This document shows, piece after piece, positions 44,100-55,724 of a stretch of 64,000 nucleotides of DNA. This stretch comes from Achatina immaculata (taxonomy: Eukaryota; Mollusca; Gastropoda; Stylommatophora; Achatinidae), in NCBI GenBank assembly GCA_009760885.1, contig CM019696.1, positions 47,562,017-47,626,016 of the forward strand. The letters run 5' to 3'. Below the pieces are notes generated by a model. That model saw nothing but the letters and a program-made list of their open reading frames with translations, made no database searches and was not told the DNA's origin. A program made the translations under genes and the position numbers. How positions within the stretch are numbered: the stretch's first letter is position 1; each line of letters starts with the position of its first letter.

Positions 44100-45515
44100 A
44101 TGTGAACATACTGATCCAGTTTTTTTTAGGCATATTCAAGTAGTGGAACAACTGTTTCCAGGAACACTGGTTGAAGGTTGGTGGTCCTGCTAGTTTTGAC
44201 TTGCTGGGCCTGATGTTATTGTGTTGGACCAGCTATGGCAGAAACACTTTGATTTCTTTCGAAAGGCAGTTGGATGTCATATTGAGCAGATGTTATTTTT
44301 TTTTAGAATACGACAATAAATGTTTTCATTTAGAAGGTGAAATTTGACTGTTTTCCTTTATAAAGTTTTTATTTTTGTCATATTGATTTTTAAAAAAAAG
44401 CCTGTGTATAAATACTTTATTATTTGCTTTCTGACAACATTATACATGATGACATGATTAACGGATTAAGAAGAGAACATTTTATCATTGATTTATTGAT
44501 GGATGAAGAATATAACATTTAATCATTGATTTGTTAATAGATGAAGATTATAACATTTAATCATTGATTTGTTAAAATGGTAATTATTAAGAGTGTGTAC
44601 ATTGTGAGATGCACAATATATTTTTAATTTGTCGAATGCTAGGAATTGATAAATATGAGCTAAATATAGTCATGACTTGACATGTTGTCACATCTGGGAT
44701 TGGCGACTGTGTGTCAGCTGTTATGGGGTCAGGTCAGACACTAAGTGCAGTTCACAAATATAATGTCTTTCATGTTGAATTGACATGTTTATCATCAATT
44801 TAAAATATGAACAAATATGTACGTTAGCACAGCAGTTGTGTGGAAATTAATCACAAAATATGAATCACAGCACTTTAAAAATTCAGACTGCCATAACTTT
44901 TCAGTGATACACTAAAATGTGCAATAAACACCTGCTTGCATACAGTTGAAGTACAGGACAGTACTGTATTATAACTTGTAAAGTCACAGCACTGGATGTT
45001 TGGCACCACCACACCAATTAATAAGTATAATGTATATGGCTTCAGCAGCCTGTGGTGGCTAGGTTTGGGCCAGTTTTCCAATTTTTCCTATGGGATATAG
45101 ACCCTAAGTATGAAGGACCATAACTTGGTCAGCTATAAGTCGGCACATAACTGTATTGCAGTTTTTTTTTATTTTAAATTATTGTCTTTTAAACATTTGC
45201 TCTAAAATCATCATAAATACTTCATATTAATGAGCTGTTGTGAGAAATGGAGAGTAGAAATGAGATGAGATGCTATTAAGTATAAACTGAATACAGGTTT
45301 TATTTGAAAGATTAGATCTATAACATGGATTGCCAAGAGAGTGGATGAAGTTATCAGAAAAGTTGTAGAGCATTTTAAACATATTAAGTGCATGTAGGAG
45401 AGCAGAACAAGAACCTGGGAGTCAATAGAAAACTCAAGTACTGGGGAAACAAGGGAGATTAAAAGATAAATATCTAAATAGTTTGATTTAACAAATGAAA
45501 ATTATGTATGCACGA
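44100..45515. other. intron 9, no feature recognised
   Basis: AT-rich. Two or three diverged copies of a short block (TTAATCATTGATTTGTTAA) near 44480-44575. Nothing else. Confidence 0.5.
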
Positions 45516-45712
45516 AAGGTGAGGGAGACAAGACCAAGGGGTAGACCAAGACAGAGATGGAAAGACAACATAGAAGAGGATATAAAAGAAATTGGATGTC
45601 ACCAACTGGAGAGAAGATTAGGAATAGAGAGGAATGGAGGCGAACTTTATCAGCAGCAGTAAGCCTTAAATGGTTAGGAAAGCCAAAGAAGAGGAAGAAG
45701 AAGGAGAATAGT
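45516..45712 (+). mobile_element. LINE D 3' end
   Basis: Encodes a QRWKDNIEEDIKEIG-like block and SLKWLGKPKKRKK-like end with (GAA)n tail, matching 9915-10111 and 61130-61310. Confidence 0.75.
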
Positions 45713-47430
45713 TTGATCTAGTGGCATGGAGGAAAGTGAAGTGCAGCATTTTCTGATGACGCAGTGACATCGTACTGTTCAGCGTTTGCTTTTGTTCCTT
45801 TTGTGATAGGATATCAAGCTCAGACCTAACATCTGGAACACCGACCAGTTTATTCCTTGATAGGGCCTGTAGATGCCGTTCAGAAGTGACAGGATTATAT
45901 ATATGTAACAGCGGGAAAGACTTGAGCATTCAAGAGCTTTTTTTTCCCCCCTCATTATTCCATCATTACTGGTTATCTTACATAAATATTTGATGCTAGC
46001 AAAGTAAAGCTAAGAAAATCCACAGCAGTAGACGCAGGAAACTTATGACAAAAAAAGAGATCACATGGAAGACCAGAATCACGTCTAAGGGAATTAACTC
46101 AGGTGATTAAAATATAATTTTAGAATTCTACTTCAAAGTTCACATTACTTTTGAGTTATTTGTAACTCGATAACTATATACAAGCAGTAAATCTTTGAAG
46201 AGGTGGATTAGAGATTCTGAATGCTAGATTTGTGGAAATATTTTATGTGTTGGTATTGTATTCCAGTTCAGTACAGTTTATATAACTTACAGACCTTATT
46301 GAATGGCTTGTTGAGAAGTTTAAGTGTGTGGTAGATAACTCTGATTGCTTTCACACGCACAACTCTTTTGCCTTTTCCTAAAGATTTCCGTGAAGGTGAT
46401 TGCTATGGAGTTTTACAAGTATTTTTAAGGCCCTATGTTCTTAGGGTGGTAAACTATGAAAGTTGATGATTGTTGTGTTTGTTCAAGTATTCCTTAGTTA
46501 TTTTGTCATTTTCTCTGGGAGAAATCTCATTAGCCTATGGGGTTACTATTATCATTGCATGTTGGCTGTGATGGTCCTGCTTTTTGCTCTACAGCACACA
46601 CAGTCAAGCTGAATACAGTCCATTTCATTTTTTATGTTGCCCATACATATCTGTGTTACCCTGTTGCTATTTATTTTTCTTCAGTTTTTCCCCCAAGTAC
46701 TGTTTATGTTATTATGTTTCCATCAAACAGTGAATGAAAGGCTGCTTGAATCAGTGGACAGGCTTAGCCATTTTGGATCTACAGTTACTTTCACTTTCTC
46801 CCTGGATGAAGAAATCAGAACATGAATAGGAATAGCAGTTTGGAACAACTTGTGGAAAAGGCATGGAAAAACAGAAAGTTAACATTGAAGACAAAGGTTC
46901 AGATATATCAGACCTGTTTGTCTTGTTGGATCTGAAATGTGGACATCATATGCAAGACATGAGAAGAAAATTTAATGTTTTCTCTATCCTCACTGACCTT
47001 GTGGAATAGTGAGCATCAAGTTGTGAGATAATGTAACCAGCTCTGAGGTTATGTAGCGTACTGAGAACTAGCTATGAAGTTATGTAGCGTTCTGAGAACC
47101 AGCTCTGAGGTTATGTAGCATTCTGAGAACCAGCTCTGATACAGAGGAAAATAGAAGCAATAAGACAGCAGAAGAACCATGCCTGGAAAATGTTCAAGAA
47201 GGCACATGAATCAGAAAAGGAAGGACTAAGATAGGTTTGGCAGCATCTAAAATCCCAGCACAATGCCCTTTGCAGAGCTGAAAGTCTATGTAAAAGGAAG
47301 AGGGAAACCAGATACACAAGAGAGAAGTTCTATAGAGATCCCTTTGGGTTTGCCAAGCAGTTATTTGAACAGCCAAAGTCAGGTATGCTGAAAGCAGATA
47401 AGGAGGAACATCTGAGCAAGACATTCTCTT
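45713..47430 (+). repeat. segmental repeat, copy 1 of 3
   Basis: About 1.7 kb, repeated at 51598-53277 (almost full length) and 53722-54460 (5' part). Includes the AGCTCAGACCTAACATCTGG block, a 31-bp minisatellite (47030-47140) and, at the 3' end (about 47180-47405), a LINE linker fragment upstream of RT (KKAHESEKEGLR-like; here with a stop). In intron 9. Confidence 0.88.
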
Positions 47431-47439
47431 AAAAATCAG

Positions 47440-48836
47440 CATACACCTTGATTCTAAGGACTGTTATTGCTGGAGGTGGGGTGGAGGAATCTCCAACCCA
47501 ATGGCGTGTGTCTCAAATAGCCTCTGACAGTCAAGTCCAGCTCCTGGCCTTCTCATGGCAGAACTGTTTAAACTGACAGGAGAAGGGGTGAAGGCAAATA
47601 TCTGGGCCTGAAAACCAGATGCTTCGGGTAGATGAGAGTCATGTTTGATAGCTCATCTACCGCTGTTTGCGAGATTCTTCAGCTGCCATGGTGGAGTGGG
47701 GCTCCTACTGGCCAATGAAGAAAGGTGCAAATGGGGTTGCCGTGCGGCACCATTGTGGAAAAGGTGAAAGAAAGGAATAAGCGAAGTAAACAGTGGTCAC
47801 ATCATGGCACCTCTGGTCTGGGGCTTGGCCACATCCTAAGTGCACTCATATCGGACGAAATGCCTGAACCATCTTAACCGCTGGCAAGATTCTTCGGATG
47901 CCACGCGTGGAGTGAAACTCCTCCCAGCCAAGGAAGGAAATGCAGAAAAGCAATCAGGGTTGCTGTGTAGCGCTGATGTGAAAAGGTGATGGAAATAATA
48001 AAGTGAAACTTAATCGGCATGTCCAGTAGTATCGTGGCGAGAGCTACTCATACTACGGAGCCTCTGTTCTAGAGGTCAGCCACGTCCGAAATACACCCAT
48101 GCTGGTGAAATGTGCCTAAACCGGCTTACACCAGGGTTGAAACTTGATGGCAATGCATGTCACAGTACCTCTGCTCTAGAGGTTGGTCATGTCCTAAACA
48201 TGCCCATATTGGGATAATATGCCTAAACCGGCTTAACCCAGGGGTGGAAGTCACTAGTGGCAAGGATTCATCCTCCTGGACAAAAGCTCCATCCTGGTCA
48301 CAACTAGGAAAGAGCGGCCACGACCACAAAATGCTGAAGTCGGAGACACTGAACCAGGGCAGTCTAGATAGGCAACCACCTTTCACCCGGCGGGGATGTA
48401 TGCGTATCCTAATCATGCTGAGGTTTTCTGGTGAGAAAGTCCAACACCGGAATGGAAGGGCAACCACCTCTCCCCTGGCGGTGATACACGGATATCTCAA
48501 AACACGTTGAAGTTTTCCAGTGAGAAAATCCAACTCTAGCCCACATGGGCTACCACCTCTCACCCAGCAGGGATATACTGATATATAAAACACGCTGAGG
48601 TTTTCCAGTAAGAAAGTCCAACTCTAGTCAAACTGGTGCAATGAAAACCACGGTGTCAGGCAATCCCGCTTCTGAGACCCACCAAGAATACAGGCTCAGG
48701 CCATGCCATACTCTGAACCTCTTGTGGGTCCTCTTGGTGATCTCATGAAAAGGACCATACGAGGGACCACGGGACCTATAGAGGATCACAGGGGGGGTCT
48801 TGGTAGAAGCGAACGAAGAAGAAGAAGAAGCATACA
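47440..48836 (+). mobile_element. LINE 3' region (repeat shared with 6.2 kb)
   Basis: Plus-strand copy of the element seen inverted at 6180-7065, ending TTGGTAGAAGCGAACGAAGA with a (GAA)n tail at 48815-48830. Two diverged tandem sub-blocks around AGATTCTTCAGCTGCCATGG (47670) and AGATTCTTCGGATGCCACGC (47888) are inside it. No protein frame. Confidence 0.7.
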
Positions 48837-48837
48837 C

Positions 48838-51245
48838 CTCTCAAGCAGATGAAAGATCTAGTGTGGCCCTGTGCACCAGGCAGCAAATTCAAATGCAGCC
48901 CACCAACCTTACAAGAAGTAGCATCATAGGAAAAGCTAAAGGCAAGTCAGCACCAGGCCCAAATGGCGTCCCTTACATACTATACAAAAGATGCTCCAAA
49001 GTACTAAAGAAGCTCTATAAACTCCTACGAACAGCATGGACCAAGGGACTCATAAGTAAAGAGTGGAAAAGGGCTAACATCCCAAAGGAGTAGAATTCCA
49101 CTGAAATCAACCAGTTCAGACCGATCACACTTCTGAATGTGGAAGGAAAGATATTCTTCTCTGTGATGGCAAGGAGACTAACAACATACCTCTTAGATAA
49201 TGGTAACGTTGATACATCCTTGCAGAAAGGAGAAATTCCAGGTTTCCCAGGATGTCCTGAGCATGCTTCAATGATGTGGGAAGCTATTCAACAGGCAAGG
49301 ACTGGAAAGCAAGATCTACAGGTAATATGGCTTGACCTAGCCAATGTGTATGGCTCAGTACAGCGCCAGATGATATGGCTAGCACTAGACATGTATCATG
49401 TGCCAAAAGAAATCACGAAGAAAATGTACTTCACAGGGTTCCTCATGAGATTTGGAACATCAGGATATGTTTCGTGTAGGAATTGCAGTGGGCTGTACAA
49501 TATCTCCCATACTGTTCGTACTAGCCACGCAAATAATCCTGAGAGCAGCAGAAGGAGCAAGGTTCAGAAATGGATGTCAGATGCCACCACTTAAAGCATT
49601 CATGGATGACACAACAGTAATAACAACCAGTGAAGCAGCACAGGCACGAAAGATGTTAGAGCGTTTGGATAGCCTTATTATATCGTGCCGCATGAGCTTC
49701 AAACCAGAGAAGTCAAGAAGCCTGTCACCCATAAAAGGGAAAGTAATAGAAAGATCGTACACAGTGGCAAATAAAATAATCCCAACTGTAGGAAAAGAGC
49801 CAGTGAAGAGCCTTGGCAGAGTATATGATGCTTCCATGAAAGACTCAGATGCAGTGAAGCAGGTCATAGAAATGGCACAGAATGGACTGAACATCATAGA
49901 CTAAAGCAGGCTACTGGGGAAGTTCAAAATATGGTGCCTCCAGTTCATGCCGATTCCAAAATTAATGTGCCCACTACACATTTACGAAGTAAGTACCAGC
50001 ACAGTAGAGGCAGTCGAAAGAAAGATAAATAAAGCCATAAGAAAGTGGCTGGGCGTACCACCAGGATTAAATGATGTAGCGCTGTACTGCAAGAAGAGCA
50101 AACTGCAGCTACCATTTAAATCTGTGGTCGAGGAATACAAGGTAGGAAAGACAAGGCTTGCAATGATGCTACAAGAATCTACAGATCCGGTGGTACGAGT
50201 AGTGCAGCCAACACTTGAAAGTGAACAAAAATGGAAAGTAAGTGAAGAAGTGACCACAGCCAGGGAAACATGAGCTGAAAGAAGTAATAGGACACACGCA
50301 GACCAACAGAAGGGGATCTGGTCATGGTGAAATCAAATGGTGCTCAAAGGCCTCCTGTAAGGAAAGAAAGGTTATAATCATCAACGAAATAAGAAATTCA
50401 AAGGATGACAAGCTGGTCCAGAAGGCAGTCCAACAGGCACAGCGAGGTCAATGGACAACATGAGAGGAAGTCCTGCAGAGATCACTAACATGGAGTGACA
50501 TCTGGAAAATGGCACCCTTGAGACTCAGCTTCATCATCAGAGCTACTTATGACCTTCTGCCTACGGGCTCCAACCTATACAAATGGGGTTTATCAGAAGA
50601 CACAGCGAAAGGCAAACATTGGAACATGTGCTGTCAGCATGCAGAGTATCATTAGGTCAAAGACGCTACACCTGACGGCACAACAGAGTGCTACAGGAAC
50701 TAGTAGCCATTGTAGACGGGGCAAAAGATAAAGCAAATAACAGCAAAAGAGTTGAGGTTCCACATAAATACTTCATAGGCGCTGGTACGACATCTAATAT
50801 TGAAATCAGAGACATTCCCTTATCATCACAGCTAGATGGTGGAAATGAATGACTGGGATGTGATAGCAGACCTACCAGGAAGAAGAGAATACCCGACTGC
50901 CATCAAGAACACATGAATGCGACCGGACATTGTAGTGTACTCCATAGAAAAACAGGAATTAATAATGATCAAGCTTACGGTCCCGTACGAAACAAGAATA
51001 GAGGAGCAGCATTTATTCAAATGTGAGAAGTTCAATGATCTGGTCAAGCAACTGAGGCAGGGGGCAGGAATCAGGGCATAAGTGATAGCTGTAGAAGTTG
51101 GAGTGAGAGGATTCATAGCAACATCAGCATATGACCCATGTAAGTAACTGGGCAACAAGCAAGAGCAAGGGCATTGAAAAGCCTTTCAGAAACAATAGAA
51201 AAACCCTCATTCTGGCTGTGGAGTATGCGAAACAAGCATTGAGAA
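48838..51245 (+). mobile_element. RLE-type LINE (R2/R4-like), 5'-truncated and broken
   Basis: Plus strand, 2.4 kb. Order: RT (48800-49904), connector (49947-50273), a Cys/His region (about 50560-50700, WGLSEDTAKGKH, LEHVLSACRVSLGQRRYT) and a C-terminal PD-(D/E)xK-like endonuclease (about 50917-51145: MRPDIVVYS, KLTVPYETRIEEQH, VIAVEVGVRGFIATSAYDP). This order and the restriction-like nuclease belong to the early-branching non-LTR clades such as R2, R4 and NeSL. Stops at 49092, 50272, 50462 and 51080 and frameshifts near 49470 and 50590 make it dead. It has lost the N-terminal zinc finger/Myb part. Confidence 0.82.
49139..49904 (+). pseudogene. RLE-type LINE reverse transcriptase core, frameshifted
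   Basis: Two overlapping frames, 49139-49594 and 49452-49904, joined by a frameshift near 49470. First frame: GFPGCPEHASMMWEAIQQAR and VIWLDLANVYGSVQRQMIW (motif A; catalytic Asp in LDLANVYG). Second frame: GIAVGCTISPILFVLA (motif B) and KAFMDDTTVITTS, where the catalytic box reads FMDD (49599-49610) instead of the usual YADD. A further upstream piece 48800-49093 holds KGKSAPGPNGVPYILYK. Confidence 0.82.
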
Positions 51246-51271
51246 CTTAAATACTTTCGTTTGTCACAACC

Positions 51272-51460
51272 AGTACCAGTCCTCCGTAGCTAAATTGCTT
51301 CCAACTGGAAGATCACGGGTTCAATCCTGGGACAGGGAAAAAAAAAAACAAAAACAACTCACAAGGCCTTTGGGAGTCATGATCCAGAAGGGCCCACCCC
51401 CTTAGAGTGTCAGAAGTTTCATAGGGCCGAAACAGTTGTCGGGGGGGGGGGGGTACTTCC
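51272..51460 (+). mobile_element. tRNA-derived SINE
   Basis: A-box-like CCGTAGCTAAATTGCTTCC (about 51283-51302) and B box GGTTCAATCC (51319-51328), then an A-rich run (51338-51351) and a body ending in 12 or so G at 51440-51451. Confidence 0.7.
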
Positions 51461-51514
51461 TCTGATGATCTGAAGGAGTTGTGTTGTTGTTCCGCTATTT
51501 ACAGCAGGGAGTTT

Positions 51515-53277
51515 CCTGCATAGGAATAGAGAGGAATGGAAGCGAAATTTATATGCATCAATGAGCATCAATTGGTTCGGAAAGCCGAAGAAGAAGAATT
51601 TGATCCAGTGGCATGGAGGAAAGTGAACAGCAGCATTTTCTGATGAGACAGGGCATCGTACTGTTCAGCGTGTGGTTTTGTTGCTTTTGTGATAGGATAT
51701 CAAGCTCAGACCTAACATCTGGAACACCGACTCTTTGATAGGGCCTGTAGACGCCGTTCAGAGGTGGCAGGATTATATATATGTAACAGCGGGAAAGACT
51801 TGAGTGTTCAAGAGCTTTTTTCCCCCCTCGTTATTCCATCATTACTGGTTATCTTACATAAATATTTGATGCTAGCAGAGTAAAGCTAAGAAAATCCGCA
51901 TCAGTAGACGCAGGAAACATGACAAGAAAGAGATCACATGGAAGACCAGAATCACGTCTAAGGGAATTAACTCAAGTGATTAAAATATAATTTTAGAATT
52001 CTACTTCAAAGTTCACATTACTTTTGAGTTATTTGTGAGTCAATAACTGTATACAAGCAGTAAATCTTTGAAGAGGTGGATTAGAGATTCTAAATGGTAG
52101 ATTTTTGGAAATATTTTATGTGTTGGTATTGTATTCCAGTTCAATACAGTTTATATAACTTACAGACCTTATTGAATGGCTTGTTGAGAAATTTATGTGT
52201 GTGGTAGATAACTCTGATTGCTTTCACACGCACAACTCTTTTGCCTTTTCCTAAAGATTTCCGTGAAGGTGATTGCTATGGAGTTTTACAAGAATTTTTA
52301 AGGCCCTATGCTCTTAGGGTGGTAAACTATGAAAGTTGATGATTGTTGTGTTTGTTCAAGTATTCCTTAGTTATTTTGTCATTTTCTCTGGGAGAAATCT
52401 CATTAGCCTATGGGGTTACTATTATCATTGCACGCATACGTCGTCATGTACTGTTTCTTCTTGGAAAGTTGGCTGTGATGGTCCTACTATTTGGTCTACG
52501 GCACACCTAGTCAAGACGAATACAGTCCATTTCATTTTTTATGTTGCCCATACATATCTGTTGCTATTTTTTTTTCTTCTGTTTTTCCCTCAAGTACTGT
52601 TATGTTATTATGTTTCCATCAAACAGTGAATGAAAGGCTGCTTGAATCGTTGGAGAGGCTTAGCCGTCTTGAATCTAGTTACTTCCACCTTCTCCCTGGA
52701 TGAAGAAATCAGAACATGAATAGGAATAGCAGTTTGGAACAACTTGTGGAAAAGGCATGGAAAAACAGAAAGTTAACATTGAAGACAAAGGTTCAGATTT
52801 ATCAGACCTGTTTGTCTTATGGGATCTGAAATGTGGACATCATATGCAAGACATGAGAAGAAAATTTAATGTTTTCTCTGTCCTCACTGACCTTGTGGAA
52901 TAGTGAGCATCAAGTTGTGAGATAATGTAACCAGGTCTGAGGTTATGTAGCATTCTGAGAACCAGGTCTGAGGTTATGTAGCATTCTGAGAACCAGGTCT
53001 GAGACAGAGGAAAATAGAAGCAGTAAGACAGCAGAAGAACCATGCCTGGAAAATGTTCAAGAAGGCACATGAATCAGAAAAGGAAGGACTAAGACAGGTT
53101 TGGCAGCATCTGAAATCCCAGCACAATGCCCTTTGCAGAGCTGAAAGTCTATGTAAAAGGAAGAGAGAAACCAGATATACAAGAGAGAAGTTCTACAGAC
53201 ATCCCTTTGGGTTTGCCAAGCAGTTATTTGAACAGCCAAAATCAGATATGCTGAAAGCAGATAAGGAGCTATTATAA
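51515..53277 (+). repeat. segmental repeat, copy 2 of 3, with LINE D scrap at its 5' end
   Basis: Begins with the last 80 bp of LINE D (51515-51597), as copy 1 does, so both copies were duplicated together with the LINE tail. The 3' end encodes a LINE linker without stops (53053-53277: KAHESEKEGLRQVWQHLKSQ, KRKRETRYTREKFYRHPFGF), the arginine-rich stretch before RT in many LINEs. About 30 bp extra at 52433-52462 relative to copy 1. Confidence 0.88.
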
Positions 53278-53284
53278 TATAATA

Positions 53285-53720
53285 AGGAGGTAAGCAGATA
53301 ATAAAACTAAAATTGAAAAGCCAGCACAAGAAATCATTACACAGAAAGATAAACAGCCACAGCCTACAAGAAGAAAATACTAACATTAATTTCAATCAGG
53401 AACTTGCCAATCATTCCAAAACACCCAGTGACGTTGAGGAGATAGGTATAGATGAGTTATGGAATTCTTACAGCACAGCCATAATCACAGCAGCAAAAGC
53501 AAGCGCTAGACTGAAAAAAAAAAAATAGAAAAGCATGGATATCAGATAAAACATGGAAGTATATACTTGAAAGACGAACAGTCAAATTAGACATGTTGAA
53601 TGCAAAAACAGATCTTGGAAAAGATCTGGCGAAAGCAACATACAAAGAAATAGACAAGAAAGTAAAAAGTTCAGCTAGAAGAGATACAAGAGAATACATA
53701 GACAATATGGCGAAAGAGGC
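53285..53720 (+). mobile_element. LINE B fragment, RT linker
   Basis: Frames 53313-53528 and 53593-53718 (SLHRKINSHSLQEENTNINF, ELANHSKTPSDVEEIGIDEL, MLNAKTDLGKDLAKATYKEI) match residues of LINE B about 25-165. The fragment stops abruptly at NMAKEA where segmental repeat copy 3 begins. Confidence 0.85.
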
Positions 53721-53721
53721 A

Positions 53722-54465
53722 GTGTGGTTTTGTTGCTTTTGTGATAGGATATCAAGCTCAGACCTAACGTCCGGAGCACAGACCAGTTTATTCTTTGATA
53801 GGGCCTGTAGACGCCGTTCAGAGGTGGCAGGATATGTAACAGTGGGAAAGACTTGAGCATTCAAGAGCTTTCCCCCCCCCCCTCATTATTCCATCATTAC
53901 TGGTTATCTTACATAAATATTTGATGCTAGCAAAGTAAAGCTAAGAAAATCCGCATCAGTAGACGCGGGAAACATGACAAGAAAGAGATTACATGGAAGA
54001 CCAGAATCACGTCTAAGGGAATTAACTCAGGTGATTAAAATATAATTTTAGAATTCTACTTCAAAGTTCACATTACTTTTGAGTTATTTGTAACTCGATA
54101 ACTATATACAAGCAGTAGATCTTTGAAGAGGTGGGTTAGAGATTCTAAATGCTAGATTTGTGGAAATATTTCATGTATTGGTATTGTATTCCAGTTCAGT
54201 ACAGTTTATACAACTTACAGACCTTATTGAATGGCTTGTTGAGAAGTTTGAAGTGTGTGGTAGATAACTCTGATTGCTTTCACACGCACAAATCTTTTGC
54301 CTTTTCCTAAAGATTTCCGTGAAGGTGATTGCTATGGAGTTTTACAAGTATTTTTAAGGCCCTATGTTCTTAGGGTGGTAAACTATGAAAGTTGATGATT
54401 GTTGTGTTTGTTCAAGTATTTCTTGTCCTCACTGCCCTTGTGAAATGGTGAGCATCAAGTTGTGA
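53722..54465 (+). repeat. segmental repeat, copy 3 of 3 (truncated)
   Basis: Matches the first 700 bp of copies 1 and 2, from GTGTGGTTTTGTTGCTTTTG to TGTTTGTTCAAGTATT, then jumps to the minisatellite-bearing part at about 54424, lacking the middle of the unit. Confidence 0.87.
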
Positions 54466-54692
54466 GATAATGTAACCAGCTCTGAGGTTATGTAGCGTTC
54501 TGAGAACCAGCTCTGAGGTTATGCAGCGTTCTGAGAACCAGCTCTGAGGTTATGCAGCGTTCTGAGAACCAGCTCTGAGGTTATGCAGCGTTCTGAGAAC
54601 CAGCTCTGAGGTTATGTAGCATGCTGAGAACCAGCTCTGAGGTTATGTAGCATGCTGAGAACCAGCTCTGAGGTTATGTAGCATGCTGAGGT
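54466..54692 (+). repeat. 31-bp minisatellite, about seven copies
   Basis: Unit AGGTTATGTAGCGTTCTGAG plus AACCAGCTCTG. The same unit is present three times at 47030-47140 and twice or three times at 52925-53003, so it expanded within the third segmental copy. Confidence 0.93.
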
Positions 54693-54719
54693 TTAATCAG
54701 TGATGACAATACTAAGTGA

Positions 54720-55330
54720 TGAGTCATGCAAGAAGACTGAGATGGCTGAGACTTGTAAAAGGAACAAACAGCAGCCATATCCTGAAGTAGATTTTGTATA
54801 GTGAACTTTTGGCAAGAAAGAGATCATGTGGCAGACCTAAACTGAACTATAAAGATATTTATAAGTCATCAGTGCGGGATTTTTCTATCAGCCATAAGAT
54901 CTTGGAAGAACTTGTTAAAGACCCAGTCATGTGCAGAATGATTATAGGCAGAGACACATCATTATTTGAGGAGGAACTGAGGATTAGACCTAAAAATGAT
55001 TAGATGCAGGTGCAAGAAAACTGGACCATGTAGCACAAATATTGACACCATCTGGGCAAAAGTCAGAGTAACACCAATATTACTCTATATCCAGAAACAG
55101 CAAGTCAAATGGTTTGGGCATGTTACACGGTTACCACCAGACAATCTGTCACAGGCATCGTTCACACTAAGATCTGTAGGCAACAAAGGAAGAGGCTGCC
55201 CATGCAGGAGATGGAGAGAGGAAATTACAGGAGCATTAAATATCCCATTATATAAAGCAAATTGTTTAGCCCTATCAAGACGTCCATTTGTCCCCTCAAC
55301 ACCAAAAGGTATATGAGGAAGGAGACAAGA
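54720..55330 (+). mobile_element. LINE 3' ends (two, adjacent)
   Basis: 54794-55003 encodes a KRSCGRPKLNYKDIYKSSVR block; 54996-55316 encodes QKQQVKWFGHVTRLPPDNLS and RRWREEITGALN with RRPFVPSTPKGI at the end. Both are C-terminal tails of non-LTR polyproteins from different families. Confidence 0.72.
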
Positions 55331-55720
55331 CAGTACAAGACAAGACAGGTTACAGTGGTCGCCTATACAAATCCAACATTGCTAGAGCCAATCATGAGTG
55401 GAGCTGCTGAGCAAGATGATGTTGACAAAATCCGCATCAGTTGATATCTGCCCGCAGTTGTTTTGTCTTCCTTTCTCCACATCTTGCATTTTTCATTACT
55501 CTGGCATTATATTTTTGTATTTTTATTTATATTTTTTTTTGGCTCTTCTTTGCTGGGATTTCGTTTTAAATTCCCATTTTTGTTTTTATTTTACTTTCCA
55601 TTCTTTCTTTGCTATTTCTGTGCTTGTTTTTTTTTTTTTTAAGTATTCCTATGTTGTTGTTGTTCTCTCTTATGCTTTCTGTGCATTCTCTTCCAACAAG
55701 CTTACACACTTATAGAAAAT
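55331..55720. other. T-rich DNA, no feature recognised
   Basis: T-rich with runs of T near 55530 and 55630. Nothing recognised. Confidence 0.5.
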
Positions 55721-55724
55721 ATTT

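Noticed and set aside
43553..44101. 182-residue minus-strand protein with Cys-His repeats
   Set aside because: It is the antisense frame of a 48-bp minisatellite; no codon pattern or flanking gene structure supports it. Kept only as a low-interest finding.
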